From Crocinitomicaceae bacterium (GTDB lineage: Bacteria; Bacteroidota; Bacteroidia; Flavobacteriales_D; Crocinitomicaceae): 64,000 nucleotides of DNA. Below the pieces are notes generated by a model that was not told the origin of the DNA, searched no databases, and was given only the letters and a program-made list of their open reading frames with translations. A program made the translations under genes and the position numbers. Each line of letters begins with the position of its first letter. Within the stretch, counting starts at the first letter, position 1. Where the stretch lies: NCBI GenBank assembly GCA_022447665.1, contig JAKVAQ010000017.1, positions 1-64,000 of the forward strand, given 5' to 3'. Shown piece by piece: positions 54,231 to 63,042 of this stretch.

Positions 54231-54517
54231 TGAAAAAGCTAAGCCTGATACTCTTTTTAGGATTATTCGCTTGTACTTCAGAGGAAGGAGTAGATCAGGA
54301 ATCTTCTGAGAATTCTGGACAATTGGTGGATACAGTAAAAGAAGTTACTGAAGAGGTAATTGACTCTATCGGTAGTACCATTGAAGAAGTAATTGAATAT
54401 ACCGATTCTATCGGTGATGAACTTGAAGAAATAAACCTAGAAGGCGATTCAGTTTTTGATGAATTCACGGACAAGTTCAAAGAACTCGAAAAGAATCTTG
54501 AAAAAATAGGACAATAA
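54230..54517 (+). CDS. Small acidic lipoprotein, unknown function
   Basis: The 95-residue protein begins with a lipoprotein signal, LSLILFLGLFACTS (Cys near residue 15). The rest is almost entirely Glu, Asp, Ser, Ile and Val with heptad-like spacing (TVKEVTEEVIDSIGSTIEEVIEYTDSIGDELEEI), so it should form an acidic coiled coil. The ATG overlaps the tyrS stop, which suggests coupled expression. No family recognised. Confidence 0.72.
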   Translation: MKKLSLILFLGLFACTSEEGVDQESSENSGQLVDTVKEVTEEVIDSIGSTIEEVIEYTDSIGDELEEINLEGDSVFDEFTDKFKELEKNLEKIGQ

Positions 54518-54546
54518 AAAAATCCCGCTTCACAGCGGGATTTTTA
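54518..54546 (+). terminator. Bidirectional terminator between lipoprotein and icd
   Basis: AAAAATCCCGCT pairs perfectly with AGCGGGATTTTT around a TCAC loop. It lies directly at the stop of the small lipoprotein gene and 23 nt from the end of icd. Confidence 0.88.
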
Positions 54547-54568
54547 TTTTACTATAGACTGATTAGTT

Positions 54569-56800
54569 CTAGCTAATCGTATCGATAATCTTATTGAATG
54601 TTTCTGATGGTCTCATGGCCGCCGTTTTCTTTTCCTCATTTGGAAAATAGTATCCAGCAATATCAATAGCTATACCCTGCACATCTTTTAATTCACCAAG
54701 TATTTCATTTTCGGCCAACTTTAACGCTTCCGCAACAGGAGTGAATTTAGTTTTTAGTAATTCGCTTTTCTCTTGCTTCGCTAATTCTTCAGCCCAATAG
54801 CGCGTAAGAAAATAGTGCGAATCTCTATTGTCTAATTCATGAACTTTTCTGGACGGTGATTTACCGTTCTCTAATAGTCTTCCTGTTGCATCATCCAAAC
54901 ATTCACCAATAATGGCAGCCTCTGGATTCTCGTTAACCTCAGAAAGGTGCTCAAACGAAACGGCTAATGCCAAGTACTCTCCTAAAGAATCCCATCTTAA
55001 GTGGTTTTCCTTATCGAACTGTTGCACATGTTTTGGTGCAGATCCACCAGCGCCAGTTTCAAACAGTCCTCCTCCGTTCATTAAAGGAACGATTGAAAGC
55101 ATTTTAGCACTCGTGCCTACCTCTAGAATCGGGAATAAATCAGTCAAATAATCCCTTAGAACATTTCCAGTAACTGAAATTGTATTTTCTCCTTTTACCA
55201 ATCGCTGAAGTGTATACTCACATGCTTTAACCGGTGATAAAATTTTGATTTCTAATCCAGTTGTATCGTGATCTAATAAATATCGGTTCACTTTCTCAAT
55301 CAGTTCTTTGTCATGCGCTCTCTCCTCATCTAACCAAAACACTGCAGGCCAACCCGTTGCTTTAACCCTAGTAACAGCCAACTTCACCCAATCCTGAATA
55401 GGTAGGTCTTTCACTTGACACATTCTCCAAATATCTCCTTCATTAACTTCATGTGACATTAAGGTATTACCTTCTTCATCAATCACTTTAACAGTTCCCG
55501 GTTCAGCTATTTCAAAAGTTTTGTCATGCGAACCGTATTCCTCAGCTTTTTGTGCCATTAAACCTACGTTAGGAACAGTACCCATTGTTCTTGGATCAAA
55601 TGCTCCATGTGTTTTACAGAAGTCAAAAACAACTTGGTATAACCCTGCATAAGAACTATCAGGAATAACTGCTTTTGTGTCTTGTAATTCACCGTATTTA
55701 TTCCACATTCTACCAGATGTTCTAATCATTGCTGGCATAGAGGCATCAATTATAACATCGCTCGGCACATGTAAATTCGTAATTCCTTTATCCGAATTAA
55801 CCATAGCCAAGTCAGGCCCAGCCTCTATACACGCCTTAATATCTGCTTTAATTTCTGCTTTCTTCTCAGCATCTAAGAATTGGATCTTCGTAATTACATC
55901 TCCAAATCCATTGTTTTCTTCTACACCAATTTCTCTGAACGTGTCAGCATGCTTTTCGAATAAATCTTTGAAATAAGTCTTTACCGCGTGCCCGAAGATA
56001 ATTGGATCAGAAACTTTCATCATGGTAGCTTTCATGTGAAGAGAGAAAAGAATTCCTTTCTCTTTTGCATCGGATATTTCTCTGTCAAGAAATTCAATTA
56101 ATGCTGCTTTTCGCAAAACTGTAGCATCAATAATTTCTCCCTTTAATAAAGAGATTGAATCTTTTAAAACCGTTTCTTCACCTGAAGATTTTTCTAAAAT
56201 AATTTTCACACTCCCATCATTAGAACAGGTATGAGAAATTTCATTTGAAGCAAAATCATTTTCTCCCATTGTAGCTACATGAGATTTTGAATCCTTACTC
56301 CATTCTCCCATAGAATGAGGGTGCTTTTGTGCGAATTTTTTTACTGCCTTAGGTACTCTTCGATCAGAGTTTCCTTCTCGTAAAACAGGGTTTACAGCAG
56401 AGCCTTTTACGCGATTGTACAATCCTTGTACCTTTTTGTCCTCATCTGTAACGGGCTCTTCTTTGTAGTCAGGAATTGGATAACCTTGATTTTGAAGTTC
56501 TTTGATCACCGCTTTGAGCTGCGGTACTGAAGCAGAAATGTTAGGTAATTTAATGATGTTTGCCTCTGGCTTCTTTGCTAGTTCACCAAGATAAGTCAGG
56601 TCATCATTCACCTTCTGTTCATCGCTTAAATAATCACTGAATACCGCTAGAACACGTGCCGCTAAAGACAGGTCTCTCGTTTCTACCGATACGCCGGCTG
56701 TGCCAGCAAACGCCTCTACTATTGGTAGAAAAGATGCGGTTGCTAACGCGGGTGCTTCATCAGTTTTCGTGTAAACGATTTTGGAATTAAATTTTGCCAT
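54569..56800 (-). CDS. icd: NADP-dependent isocitrate dehydrogenase, monomeric type
   Basis: The 743-residue protein is the monomeric IDH (type II) that decarboxylates isocitrate to 2-oxoglutarate in the TCA cycle. It opens with [21 protein letters not shown] and has [63 protein letters not shown] and [19 protein letters not shown]. Length and motifs match the family exactly. A TACCTTTG box at 56837-56844 is a good -7 element on the minus strand. Confidence 0.96.
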   Translation of the reverse strand: MAKFNSKIVYTKTDEAPALATASFLPIVEAFAGTAGVSVETRDLSLAARVLAVFSDYLSDEQKVNDDLTYLGELAKKPEANIIKLPNISASVPQLKAVIKELQNQGYPIPDYKEEPVTDEDKKVQGLYNRVKGSAVNPVLREGNSDRRVPKAVKKFAQKHPHSMGEWSKDSKSHVATMGENDFASNEISHTCSNDGSVKIILEKSSGEETVLKDSISLLKGEIIDATVLRKAALIEFLDREISDAKEKGILFSLHMKATMMKVSDPIIFGHAVKTYFKDLFEKHADTFREIGVEENNGFGDVITKIQFLDAEKKAEIKADIKACIEAGPDLAMVNSDKGITNLHVPSDVIIDASMPAMIRTSGRMWNKYGELQDTKAVIPDSSYAGLYQVVFDFCKTHGAFDPRTMGTVPNVGLMAQKAEEYGSHDKTFEIAEPGTVKVIDEEGNTLMSHEVNEGDIWRMCQVKDLPIQDWVKLAVTRVKATGWPAVFWLDEERAHDKELIEKVNRYLLDHDTTGLEIKILSPVKACEYTLQRLVKGENTISVTGNVLRDYLTDLFPILEVGTSAKMLSIVPLMNGGGLFETGAGGSAPKHVQQFDKENHLRWDSLGEYLALAVSFEHLSEVNENPEAAIIGECLDDATGRLLENGKSPSRKVHELDNRDSHYFLTRYWAEELAKQEKSELLKTKFTPVAEALKLAENEILGELKDVQGIAIDIAGYYFPNEEKKTAAMRPSETFNKIIDTIS

Positions 56801-56922
56801 GTTAAGGGATTGATTTCTTTAATTCCAAAAATTTTTCAAAGGTAGTAAATCAATTATAATCAGCTAGAAAAGGCAAAAAAATAATTCAAAATTAAATTTA
56901 TGTTAAATACTTGGGAAAAGTT

Positions 56923-56952
56923 TTGGTAATCATTTTTTATATCCTACCTTTG
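56923..56952 (+). promoter_or_regulatory. Promoter of ppk1-ppx
   Basis: TTG (56923-56925), 19-nt spacer and TACCTTTG (56945-56952) match the consensus. Transcription should start near 56957, giving a 5' leader of about 95 nt. Confidence 0.72.
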
Positions 56953-56988
56953 AACTGTTTTTTCATGGAAACATAGTTTTTTGAGGTG

Positions 56989-57023
56989 AAAATACCAGTT
57001 AGCAATTACTAGCTGGTATTTTT
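56989..57023 (+). terminator. Terminator-like hairpin in the ppk1 leader
   Basis: AATACCAGTTAG (56991-57002) pairs with CTAGCTGGTATT (57009-57020), 12 bp with one G-U pair, extended by flanking A-T pairs and followed by TTTTTATTTT. It lies between the promoter and the ppk1 ATG, so it could attenuate the operon. The only ORF ahead of it is a trivial ATG-GAA-ACA-TAG (from 56965). Confidence 0.65.
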
Positions 57024-57050
57024 ATTTTATACCTATCCCAAATTCACCGT

Positions 57051-59105
57051 ATGGAACTTTACAATCGAGAACTTAGCTGGCTAGCTTTTAATGAACGTGT
57101 ATTAAAAGAGGCAATGGACGAGTCCAACCCTTTAGTAGAACGTTTCCGGTTCTTGGGTATTTACTCCAATAATTTGGATGAATTTTTCCGTGTTCGTGTC
57201 GCTTCTTTAAGAAGGTTAATTGAAATCAATAAAACGAAAGTATCAGGATATAAGGCAGGAGCACCTGCTCTTCATAAGGAGATCAAAAAAGTTGTACTTA
57301 AACAGCAACAACAATTTGAAGTTATTTATAGAAAGCTTATTGCAGAACTGAGACAACATCAGGTCCTACATATCACCGAAGAACATGTAAAAGGTGATGA
57401 CATTGAAAAGGTGGAGCAATATTATGTTGATAAAATTCGACCTGTAATAATGCCTGTGATTTTAAGTTCTAAGCGAAAAATCCCCCATTTAAAGGATAAA
57501 GGAATTTACTTGGCGATTAAGATGATAAGCTTTAGCAAGAATAAGGCGAAATATGCCATCATCGAAATCCCAGATACCATTTCAAGGTTTAAGGTATTCA
57601 AATCGAAAAGCGGGAACGTAAGGAAGCTAATGCTCATTGACGACATTATTCGAACGCAGTTAGATGAAATATTTCATGCTTTTGAATATGATGAGATTAA
57701 GGCCTATACATTTAAGATTACGCGTGACGCTGAACTCGATGTAGACGATGATTTATCGAAAAGCTACATTGAAAAAATGGCGGACAGTGTAGCAAATAGA
57801 TCTGAAGGAGATCCTGTTAGATTTGTTTATGATTCCGCCATGCCTCAAGATTTATTAAGGTTCTTGATGGATAAATTAGATCTTGTTGCTGGTGAAAACC
57901 TTATTCCTGGAGGACGTTATCATAATAAGAAGGACTTCATGGGGTTCCCTGATTTTGATGAGCCAGATTTTGTATATCCTAAAGTAAAACCAACAATCCA
58001 TCCCGATTTTAAGGACAGAAATACTTCTATCATTAAGAAGATTTTGAAGAAGGACATACTTTTATCGTATCCTTATCAGTCCTTCCAACATTTAATTGAT
58101 GTATTGAGAGAAGCCGCCATTGACCCCAAGGTTCAATCAATAAAAATAAACCTTTATAGAGTTGCCAGTAATTCTCAAATTATAAACGCATTAATTGCTG
58201 CCATTAAAAATGGTAAAAAGGTAACTGTTGTCATAGAGTTATTAGCCCGATTTGACGAAGCCAACAATATTCATTGGGCGAATTATTTAGAACAAGCTGG
58301 AGCTAAATTGATTTTCGGTGTGCAAAATTTAAAAGTGCATTCAAAGTTAATTTTGATTAAACGAATGGAAGGATCAAAACCTCAACTTATTGCCCATGTG
58401 GGAACGGGTAACTTCCATGAAAAAACAGCAAAAATTTATACGGACGTTTCTTTACTGACCTCAAATCCAAAAATCACCAATGAGGTAGATAAGGTTTTTA
58501 AATTCTTCAAAAACAATATTGAACGAAGTTCTTACAAGCATTTATGGGTATCTCCTTTCAATACTAGAAGGAAAATCAATTCTTTAATCAATAGAGAAAT
58601 CAAATTAGCCAATGCAGGTAAGGAAGCCTATATATACCTCAAGCTAAACAACTTGGTAGATGAAAGAATTATAAAAAAACTCTACGAAGCCTCTAAAGCA
58701 GGAGTTAAAATTACCTGTGTTATTCGTGGAATATGTGCTTTGATCCCTGGAGTTAAAGGCTTATCCGAAAATATAGAAGTTGTAAGTGTGGTTGGGCGTT
58801 ATTTAGAACATACGCGCATTATTATTTTCGGAAATGGCGGTAAGGAAGAAGTCTATATTTCTTCAGCTGATTGGATGACTAGAAATCTTGACCGTAGGAT
58901 TGAAGTTACTACACCAATCTACGATGAAGACTTAAAAAAGGAACTTAAAGAAACTATTTTAAAGGCTTATAATTGTTCATCAAAAACACGAATTATTGAT
59001 AAGTTTCAAAAAAATAAGTACCGAAAATCAAAGACAGATGGTAATTTAGATGCTCAGATAGAAACATTAAAGTATTACCAATCGAAAAGTCAGCCGAAAA
59101 ATTAA
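57051..59105 (+). CDS. ppk1: Polyphosphate kinase 1
   Basis: It polymerises the gamma-phosphate of ATP into polyphosphate. The 684-residue protein has the N-terminal NRELSWLAFNERVLKEA, the PLD-like C1 domain with the phosphorylated His in LKVHSKLILI and GTGNFHEKTAKIYTD, and the C2 domain with LEHTRIIIFGNG and SADWMTRNLDRRIEV. Length is normal. It is the first gene of a ppk1-ppx pair, in which the second gene probably begins inside its 3' end. Confidence 0.95.
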   Translation: MELYNRELSWLAFNERVLKEAMDESNPLVERFRFLGIYSNNLDEFFRVRVASLRRLIEINKTKVSGYKAGAPALHKEIKKVVLKQQQQFEVIYRKLIAELRQHQVLHITEEHVKGDDIEKVEQYYVDKIRPVIMPVILSSKRKIPHLKDKGIYLAIKMISFSKNKAKYAIIEIPDTISRFKVFKSKSGNVRKLMLIDDIIRTQLDEIFHAFEYDEIKAYTFKITRDAELDVDDDLSKSYIEKMADSVANRSEGDPVRFVYDSAMPQDLLRFLMDKLDLVAGENLIPGGRYHNKKDFMGFPDFDEPDFVYPKVKPTIHPDFKDRNTSIIKKILKKDILLSYPYQSFQHLIDVLREAAIDPKVQSIKINLYRVASNSQIINALIAAIKNGKKVTVVIELLARFDEANNIHWANYLEQAGAKLIFGVQNLKVHSKLILIKRMEGSKPQLIAHVGTGNFHEKTAKIYTDVSLLTSNPKITNEVDKVFKFFKNNIERSSYKHLWVSPFNTRRKINSLINREIKLANAGKEAYIYLKLNNLVDERIIKKLYEASKAGVKITCVIRGICALIPGVKGLSENIEVVSVVGRYLEHTRIIIFGNGGKEEVYISSADWMTRNLDRRIEVTTPIYDEDLKKELKETILKAYNCSSKTRIIDKFQKNKYRKSKTDGNLDAQIETLKYYQSKSQPKN

Positions 59106-59986
59106 AATTTGGTGCCATTGACATAGGAACCAATGCTGCTCGTTTGCTCATTGGTGAAGTGATTGAGAACAATAGCAAGGGCAAGCAAATTAAAAAAGTA
59201 TCCTACACCCGTATACCTTTAAGGTTAGGGTTCGAAGTTTTTGGCAATGGTGAAATTTCTGAAAAGAAAAAAAAGGAATTCACCAAATCTATAAAGGCTT
59301 TTAAATTGATTTCAGAAGTTTTTGAAGTTAAAGAATTGAGAGCTTGTGCTACTTCCGCAATGCGTAACGCTAAAAATGGAAAAGCCATTCGTGATTATAT
59401 CGAAAAGCAAACTGGTGTTTCAATTGAGATAATTGATGGTAAAGAAGAGGCTGACATTATCTTTTCCAATTTCTCTGATCGCACTGAAAAAGATGACTTT
59501 CTGGTAATTGATGTTGGTGGAGGTAGCACCGAAATAAGCGTGTTCCAAAACAATTCGCTTGTCGCTTCGAAGTCCTTTAAGCTCGGAACGATTAGAATTC
59601 TTCAAGATAAAGTACCAAGTACCGAATGGGATACTTTAGAAAGTTGGCTTAAGAAAAATATTGATCGAAAGGAAAAATTCGACGTTATAGGCACCGGGGG
59701 TAACATTAACAAGATTCATAAACTCCTGGGTAAAAAGTCTACCGAACAAGTTAAAGTTGATGAGCTTTCTGACCTTTATAAAGAGTTAAAATCATTGAGT
59801 TTAGAAAAAAGAATTACAAAATTCAAGCTAAAACCTGACCGAGCCGATGTAATTATTCCAGCTACAAAAATATTCTTAAAAGTCTGTGATGAGTTAAAAA
59901 TCAAAGAATTGGAAGTTCCAAAAATTGGGCTATCTGATGGGATTATTTTTGGATTAGACAAAAAACATAGGTCTAAGAAAAAATAG
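59066..59986 (+). CDS. ppx: Ppx/GppA-type exopolyphosphatase (start not canonical)
   Basis: An ASKHA-fold phosphatase that removes terminal phosphates from polyphosphate or pppGpp. The essential first phosphate loop KFGAIDIGTNAARLLIGEV is encoded at 59105-59158, ahead of the first possible TTG (59144), so that TTG cannot be the true start. The frame is open back to 59045 and contains no ATG, GTG or TTG in between; ATT at 59066 or ATC at 59081 are the best candidates, overlapping ppk1 by 25-40 nt. Later motifs are RACATSAMRNAKNG, DGKEEADIIF and VIDVGGGSTEIS. The C-terminal HD-like domain of long Ppx forms is absent (about 300 residues). Confidence 0.82.
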   Translation: MKVLPIEKSAEKLKFGAIDIGTNAARLLIGEVIENNSKGKQIKKVSYTRIPLRLGFEVFGNGEISEKKKKEFTKSIKAFKLISEVFEVKELRACATSAMRNAKNGKAIRDYIEKQTGVSIEIIDGKEEADIIFSNFSDRTEKDDFLVIDVGGGSTEISVFQNNSLVASKSFKLGTIRILQDKVPSTEWDTLESWLKKNIDRKEKFDVIGTGGNINKIHKLLGKKSTEQVKVDELSDLYKELKSLSLEKRITKFKLKPDRADVIIPATKIFLKVCDELKIKELEVPKIGLSDGIIFGLDKKHRSKKK

Positions 59987-59987
59987 T

Positions 59988-60017
59988 TTGTGAAAAACAA
60001 ATTTCATATTATATTTG
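59988..60017 (+). promoter_or_regulatory. Promoter of the tRNA-Gly/tRNA-Leu unit
   Basis: TTG (59988-59990), 19-nt spacer and TATATTTG (60010-60017) match the consensus, about 65 nt ahead of tRNA-Gly. Confidence 0.72.
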
Positions 60018-60084
60018 CAACCGCTTTTAGATAAGGAAACGACCTTTGAAAGCAAAAGTTGACAGCTTAGTCCGAAACAGCAAC

Positions 60085-60143
<59 letters not shown>

Positions 60144-60157
<14 letters not shown>

Positions 60158-60208
60158 CGAAGAAGTGAGAGAAAGGGATCGTTGATAAACACTCCCGTCT
60201 CCCGCTCG
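60144..60208 (+). repeat. 16-bp direct repeat of the tRNA-Gly 3' end
   Basis: TCCCGTCTCCCGCTCG occurs at 60144-60159, spanning the T-arm and acceptor end of tRNA-Gly, and again at 60193-60208, between the two tRNAs. No other tRNA part accompanies the second copy. It may be a remnant of a lost tandem tRNA-Gly or of a small integration at the tRNA end. Confidence 0.75.
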
Positions 60209-60224
60209 CAGAAAAAACTACCAC

Positions 60225-60308
60225 GCTCGGGTGGTGGAATTGGTAGACACGTTGGACTTAAAATCCAATGGCCCTTGGGCCGTGCGGGTTCAAGTCCCGC
60301 CCCGAGTA
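60225..60308 (+). tRNA. tRNA-Leu (UAA)
   Basis: An 84-nt class II tRNA with anticodon TAA in TTGGACTTAAAATCCAA, a variable arm (TGGCCCTTGGGCCGT) and T arm GGGTTCAAGTCCC. The acceptor stem closes with a G1-U72 wobble; the discriminator is A308. CCA is not encoded. Confidence 0.94.
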
Positions 60309-60310
60309 CA

Positions 60311-60335
60311 AAGCCCCGTTTTTACGGGGCTTTTT
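60311..60335 (+). terminator. Terminator of the tRNA unit
   Basis: AAGCCCCGT pairs with ACGGGGCTT around a T loop and is followed by T-runs, 3 nt after tRNA-Leu. Confidence 0.88.
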
Positions 60336-60377
60336 ATTATTTAAGAGTCTAGTAAAAGCTTCCAATTTTTACTAGTA

Positions 60378-60410
60378 GAAAAGGTCCAACCTTAGCAGTT
60401 GGACCTTTTT
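60378..60410. terminator. Second hairpin with T-run, bidirectional
   Basis: AAAAGGTCCAAC pairs perfectly with GTTGGACCTTTT around CTTAGCA, with T after and A before the stem. It lies between the tRNAs and the end of the minus-strand redoxin gene and may terminate that gene. Confidence 0.8.
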
Positions 60411-60490
60411 GTTTTTAAGATTTTTACATTTAAAAAGAAAGTTCCGGATCATCATGTAGCAGGGCTTTATTGGTTCGACAATTTTGTCTT

Positions 60491-61006
60491 TTATATCATT
60501 TCACCTCTTGCTGGGTATCCTGATTTGACGATATAATCAACTGCTTTTACAAAGGTTGGTAGGTAAGGTCTTCCCCATGGGTTACTATTGATATTGGAGT
60601 AGTACACCTCATTTTTATTATCGATTAAAAACAACCCCGGTTCACTAAAAATTGCGGGCTCACCATCTTTAACGGCTTCACTTAAGTACAATCCCCACTC
60701 AACAGCTGATTCTTTACTTAGCTCATAACCGAGTGTAAGATTAGGTAGTTCCCAATCCTTTCTTGAAAGGCGTGCTCTTTTTTCGGTATCCATGCTAACC
60801 GCCACAACATTTACACCTCTTTCCTCAAATGCAGGAATTAATTCATGTAATTGCTGGAGGTGTTTTTTACATATAGGGCAGTGCAAGCCTCTATAAAAAA
60901 CTACCATTGAAAAGTTCTGCGGACGTTGGTCATCTAAAGTCCATTGCTCACCATCAAGCGTTTTAAATGTTAGGCTCGGAGCTGAATGTTTTGGTGTTGG
61001 TCTCAT
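60491..61006 (-). CDS. Peroxiredoxin-like (AhpC/TSA) redoxin
   Basis: The 171-residue thioredoxin-fold protein has VVFYRGLHCPICKKHLQQL with a CPIC pair where peroxiredoxins carry the peroxidatic Cys, then GVNVVAVSMD and a C-terminal GRPYLPTFVKAVDYIV. This type is annotated as peroxiredoxin-like and probably reduces hydroperoxides or disulfides in the cytoplasm. Its ATG overlaps the mdaB stop (ATGA, 61003-61006), so the two form an operon under the divergent HxlR regulator. Confidence 0.87.
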   Translation of the reverse strand: MRPTPKHSAPSLTFKTLDGEQWTLDDQRPQNFSMVVFYRGLHCPICKKHLQQLHELIPAFEERGVNVVAVSMDTEKRARLSRKDWELPNLTLGYELSKESAVEWGLYLSEAVKDGEPAIFSEPGLFLIDNKNEVYYSNINSNPWGRPYLPTFVKAVDYIVKSGYPARGEMI

Positions 61007-61590
61007 AATTGTACGTGTTGTTTAAGATGGTTATCAAATCGTTTAAAGTCATTCTCTATTTCTGGATTCTTCATGACATCATATGCAAAAAAGGTTGGGA
61101 GCTGCTCCAGTCCAAACCATTTAAAGTTTAAATGCAATGGAAGTAATAAATCATCTTCGCTTATTCCATTAAAGAACTTCTCATTTGGGTCATTAAAAGC
61201 TTCGCTTGGAGCATTAGCCGTTACTGAAATCATGTATTTACCATTCAGTTTTCCTCCAAGACCATAATTCTTCTTTGGTTCAGTTCTGGTTCTTCCATCT
61301 CCATTCGACATCTCACCCATCATTCCTGTCGAGAAAACTTCATCAATGTACTTTTTGAATGACCAGGTAACACCCATCCAATTAAGGGGTGTTTGAAAGA
61401 ATACTAAGTCAGCCCATTTGAACTTTTCGATTTCCTCGTTTACATCATAATCGTCCTCCATTGTTGTTACCTTAATTTCACATCCGTTGAATGAGAAATA
61501 AACTATTGCCTTATCAACAAGACTGGTGTTTAACCTTCCTTCAGAAAAGGGGTGTTTTTGATGCCCATTTATAATAAATATGTTCTTCAC
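61003..61590 (-). CDS. NAD(P)H:quinone oxidoreductase, MdaB-like
   Basis: The 195-residue flavodoxin-fold protein has the FMN-binding IFIINGHQKHPFSEGRLN start, FFQTPLNWMGVTWSFKKYIDEVF, YGLGGKLNGKYMISVTANAPSEAF and FKWFGLEQLPTFFAYDVMKNPEI, as in MdaB. It reduces quinones by two electrons, sparing the cell redox cycling. It is divergent from hxlR with a 104-nt gap, the common arrangement in which an HxlR repressor senses electrophiles and controls the reductase. Confidence 0.88.
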   Translation of the reverse strand: MKNIFIINGHQKHPFSEGRLNTSLVDKAIVYFSFNGCEIKVTTMEDDYDVNEEIEKFKWADLVFFQTPLNWMGVTWSFKKYIDEVFSTGMMGEMSNGDGRTRTEPKKNYGLGGKLNGKYMISVTANAPSEAFNDPNEKFFNGISEDDLLLPLHLNFKWFGLEQLPTFFAYDVMKNPEIENDFKRFDNHLKQHVQL

Positions 61591-61676
61591 GCTTGTTTTT
61601 TATTGATTGGTATCACAAAGAAACTAATAAAGGTGTATATTTGATACTTATTAAATAACAACCTGATAAATTAGTG

Positions 61677-61692
61677 GTTACCAAAAAGTAAC
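61677..61692. promoter_or_regulatory. Candidate HxlR operator
   Basis: GTTAC (61677-61681) and GTAAC (61688-61692) form an inverted repeat two nt ahead of the hxlR ATG. GGTATCA (61609-61615) and TGATACT (61642-61648) form another on the mdaB side. The first is the nearer to known HxlR sites in spacing. Confidence 0.4.
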
Positions 61693-61694
61693 TT

Positions 61695-62057
61695 ATGTCG
61701 AGAAAGTACATTGAAAACCCAAATTCTTGCACCTTAGTACATACAATGAATATCATTGGGAACAAATGGAAACCAATTGTTCTGTACTTACTTTCAAACG
61801 GACCTTTGCGGTTTGGAAAGTTGCGTGTTCTGACCCCAACCATATCAAAGAAGGTGCTGTCCACGCAATTAAAGGAGCTGGAAGAAGATGGATTGATTCT
61901 AAGAGAGTCCTTTGCCGAGACTCCTCCAAGAGTAGAGTATTCTTTGACCGACAAAGCAATTGGACTATTGCCTATTCTGGTCCAATTAAGCAAATGGGCT
62001 GAAAAGAGTTTTCCTGAAGTAGAATTTGAGGAATGCAGGATTCATTTATCAGATTGA
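61695..62057 (+). CDS. HxlR-family transcriptional regulator
   Basis: The 120-residue winged-helix protein has the family core: CTLVHTMNIIGNKWKPIVLYLLSNGPLRFGKLRV, ISKKVLSTQLKELEEDGLILRESF and PPRVEYSLTDKAIGLLPIL. Cys12 at the N-terminus is where thiol-sensing members such as HypR and YodB carry their redox Cys. It probably represses mdaB and the redoxin, and itself, responding to quinones or diamide-like stress. Confidence 0.9.
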   Translation: MSRKYIENPNSCTLVHTMNIIGNKWKPIVLYLLSNGPLRFGKLRVLTPTISKKVLSTQLKELEEDGLILRESFAETPPRVEYSLTDKAIGLLPILVQLSKWAEKSFPEVEFEECRIHLSD

Positions 62058-62093
62058 AATTGGTTCGACAATGCAATCATTGCGAGTATATTT

Positions 62094-62124
62094 AGCCCTG
62101 TAACGTAGAGTTGCAGGGCTTTTT
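62094..62124 (+). terminator. Terminator after hxlR
   Basis: AGCCCTGTAAC pairs with GTTGCAGGGCT (one G-U) around GTAGA and is followed by TTTTT. It is 36 nt past the hxlR stop and also reaches the end of the convergent gene. Confidence 0.85.
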
Positions 62125-62434
62125 ATTGCATTAGTTCATTCAACCACGCCAATCCCTCTTCTTGAGTTGAGAAAATCCTCATTGGGAATTTTGGTTTAAA
62201 AAATTTTGAAAAGAATTTTGCTAATAATCGATTCGGAAGACTATCAATAACAACAGCTGAGCCTTTTATTTTTTTATTCTGAACGATTGATGCTTCATTT
62301 GAAAGAAATTTCTGAGCTTCATTAGTATAATTATTGAACCTGCCAGAAGTATCCATTAAACAGTAGATATCTCCATTTGAAGATAGTTCGATAAAAGCCC
62401 GTTCTACCTGCTTTACATCTTCTAATTCCACCAC
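62123..62434 (-). CDS. STAS/SpoIIAA-like small protein, 5' end probably longer or lost
   Basis: From the GTG at 62434 the frame encodes 103 residues with DIYCLMDTSGRFNNYTNEAQKFLSNEA, AVVIDSLPNRLLAKFFSKFFKP and FSTQEEGLAWLNEL, a pattern I know from a widespread flavobacterial STAS-like family. The frame remains open further 5' to 62518 and reads KKLNVECSEIALLRSGILILKYKADYV, which looks like the true N-terminal strand. No ATG, GTG or TTG lies in that part, only ATT at 62518. Either a rare start is used or the start codon has been lost. Function unknown. Confidence 0.6.
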   Translation of the reverse strand: MVELEDVKQVERAFIELSSNGDIYCLMDTSGRFNNYTNEAQKFLSNEASIVQNKKIKGSAVVIDSLPNRLLAKFFSKFFKPKFPMRIFSTQEEGLAWLNELMQ

Positions 62435-63042
62435 GTAATCTGCTTTGTATTTAAGGATTAATATTCCAGAACGAAGTAATGCAATTTCCGAACATTCAAC
62501 ATTTAGCTTCTTCGTAATTTAACACATTCCAAAAATAAATAGATCTTTTAAAACATTTAATTGGTTTTATAATGAAATCATTTTAAGTACAAAAAACCGC
62601 ATAAAACGGGGCTCTCTATTATTTTAAAATCAATAGAGAAATTAACCAATAATCTATTCGGAAAGCTATGATATACAATAGCTGAATCTCTATCTACCCT
62701 CAACATTTGAGACCTCATTTTTGCAATTACTTATGCTGCCAGAAGTATCTATTAAATAGTAGATATTGTAATTTTCAAAGAGCTAAACAATCTTACTATA
62801 TTACCGTAACGTCTTCAAATTCTCATTGACAAACAGGTTTGATTTCAAGTAATCTCATTCCTGAATACTTTAGATCAATTTCAGCACAACTGCACCTATG
62901 CATTTCTTAACCATCACATTAAAAAATCAATTGTTGCTACTCATCATTCTCCTTAAATCAAGACCTGAAATACAGCGAACAAATAACAGAAGACTTCGCT
63001 ACACATGCATTTTACGTTTTGAAATTAAAATGAATTACTTCT
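62435..63042. other. AT-rich region with a decayed gene remnant
   Basis: No intact gene is supported here. It contains the 5' continuation of the STAS-like frame (to 62518), a degenerate copy at 62641-62790 and otherwise no recognisable motif. Confidence 0.5.
62641..62790 (-). pseudogene. Degenerate partial copy of the STAS-like gene
   Basis: Two blocks align by eye to the neighbour. AATAATC-ATTCGGAA-G-CTAT at about 62648-62670 matches the stretch at 62221-62243. TGCCAGAAGTATC-ATTAAA-AGTAGATAT at about 62736-62766 matches 62340-62370. The segment between them is shortened and stops break every frame. This is a relic of duplication. Confidence 0.6.

Noticed and set aside
61727-62002. Overlapping ORFs on both strands within hxlR
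   Set aside because: The HxlR frame has a complete family signature; the others do not.
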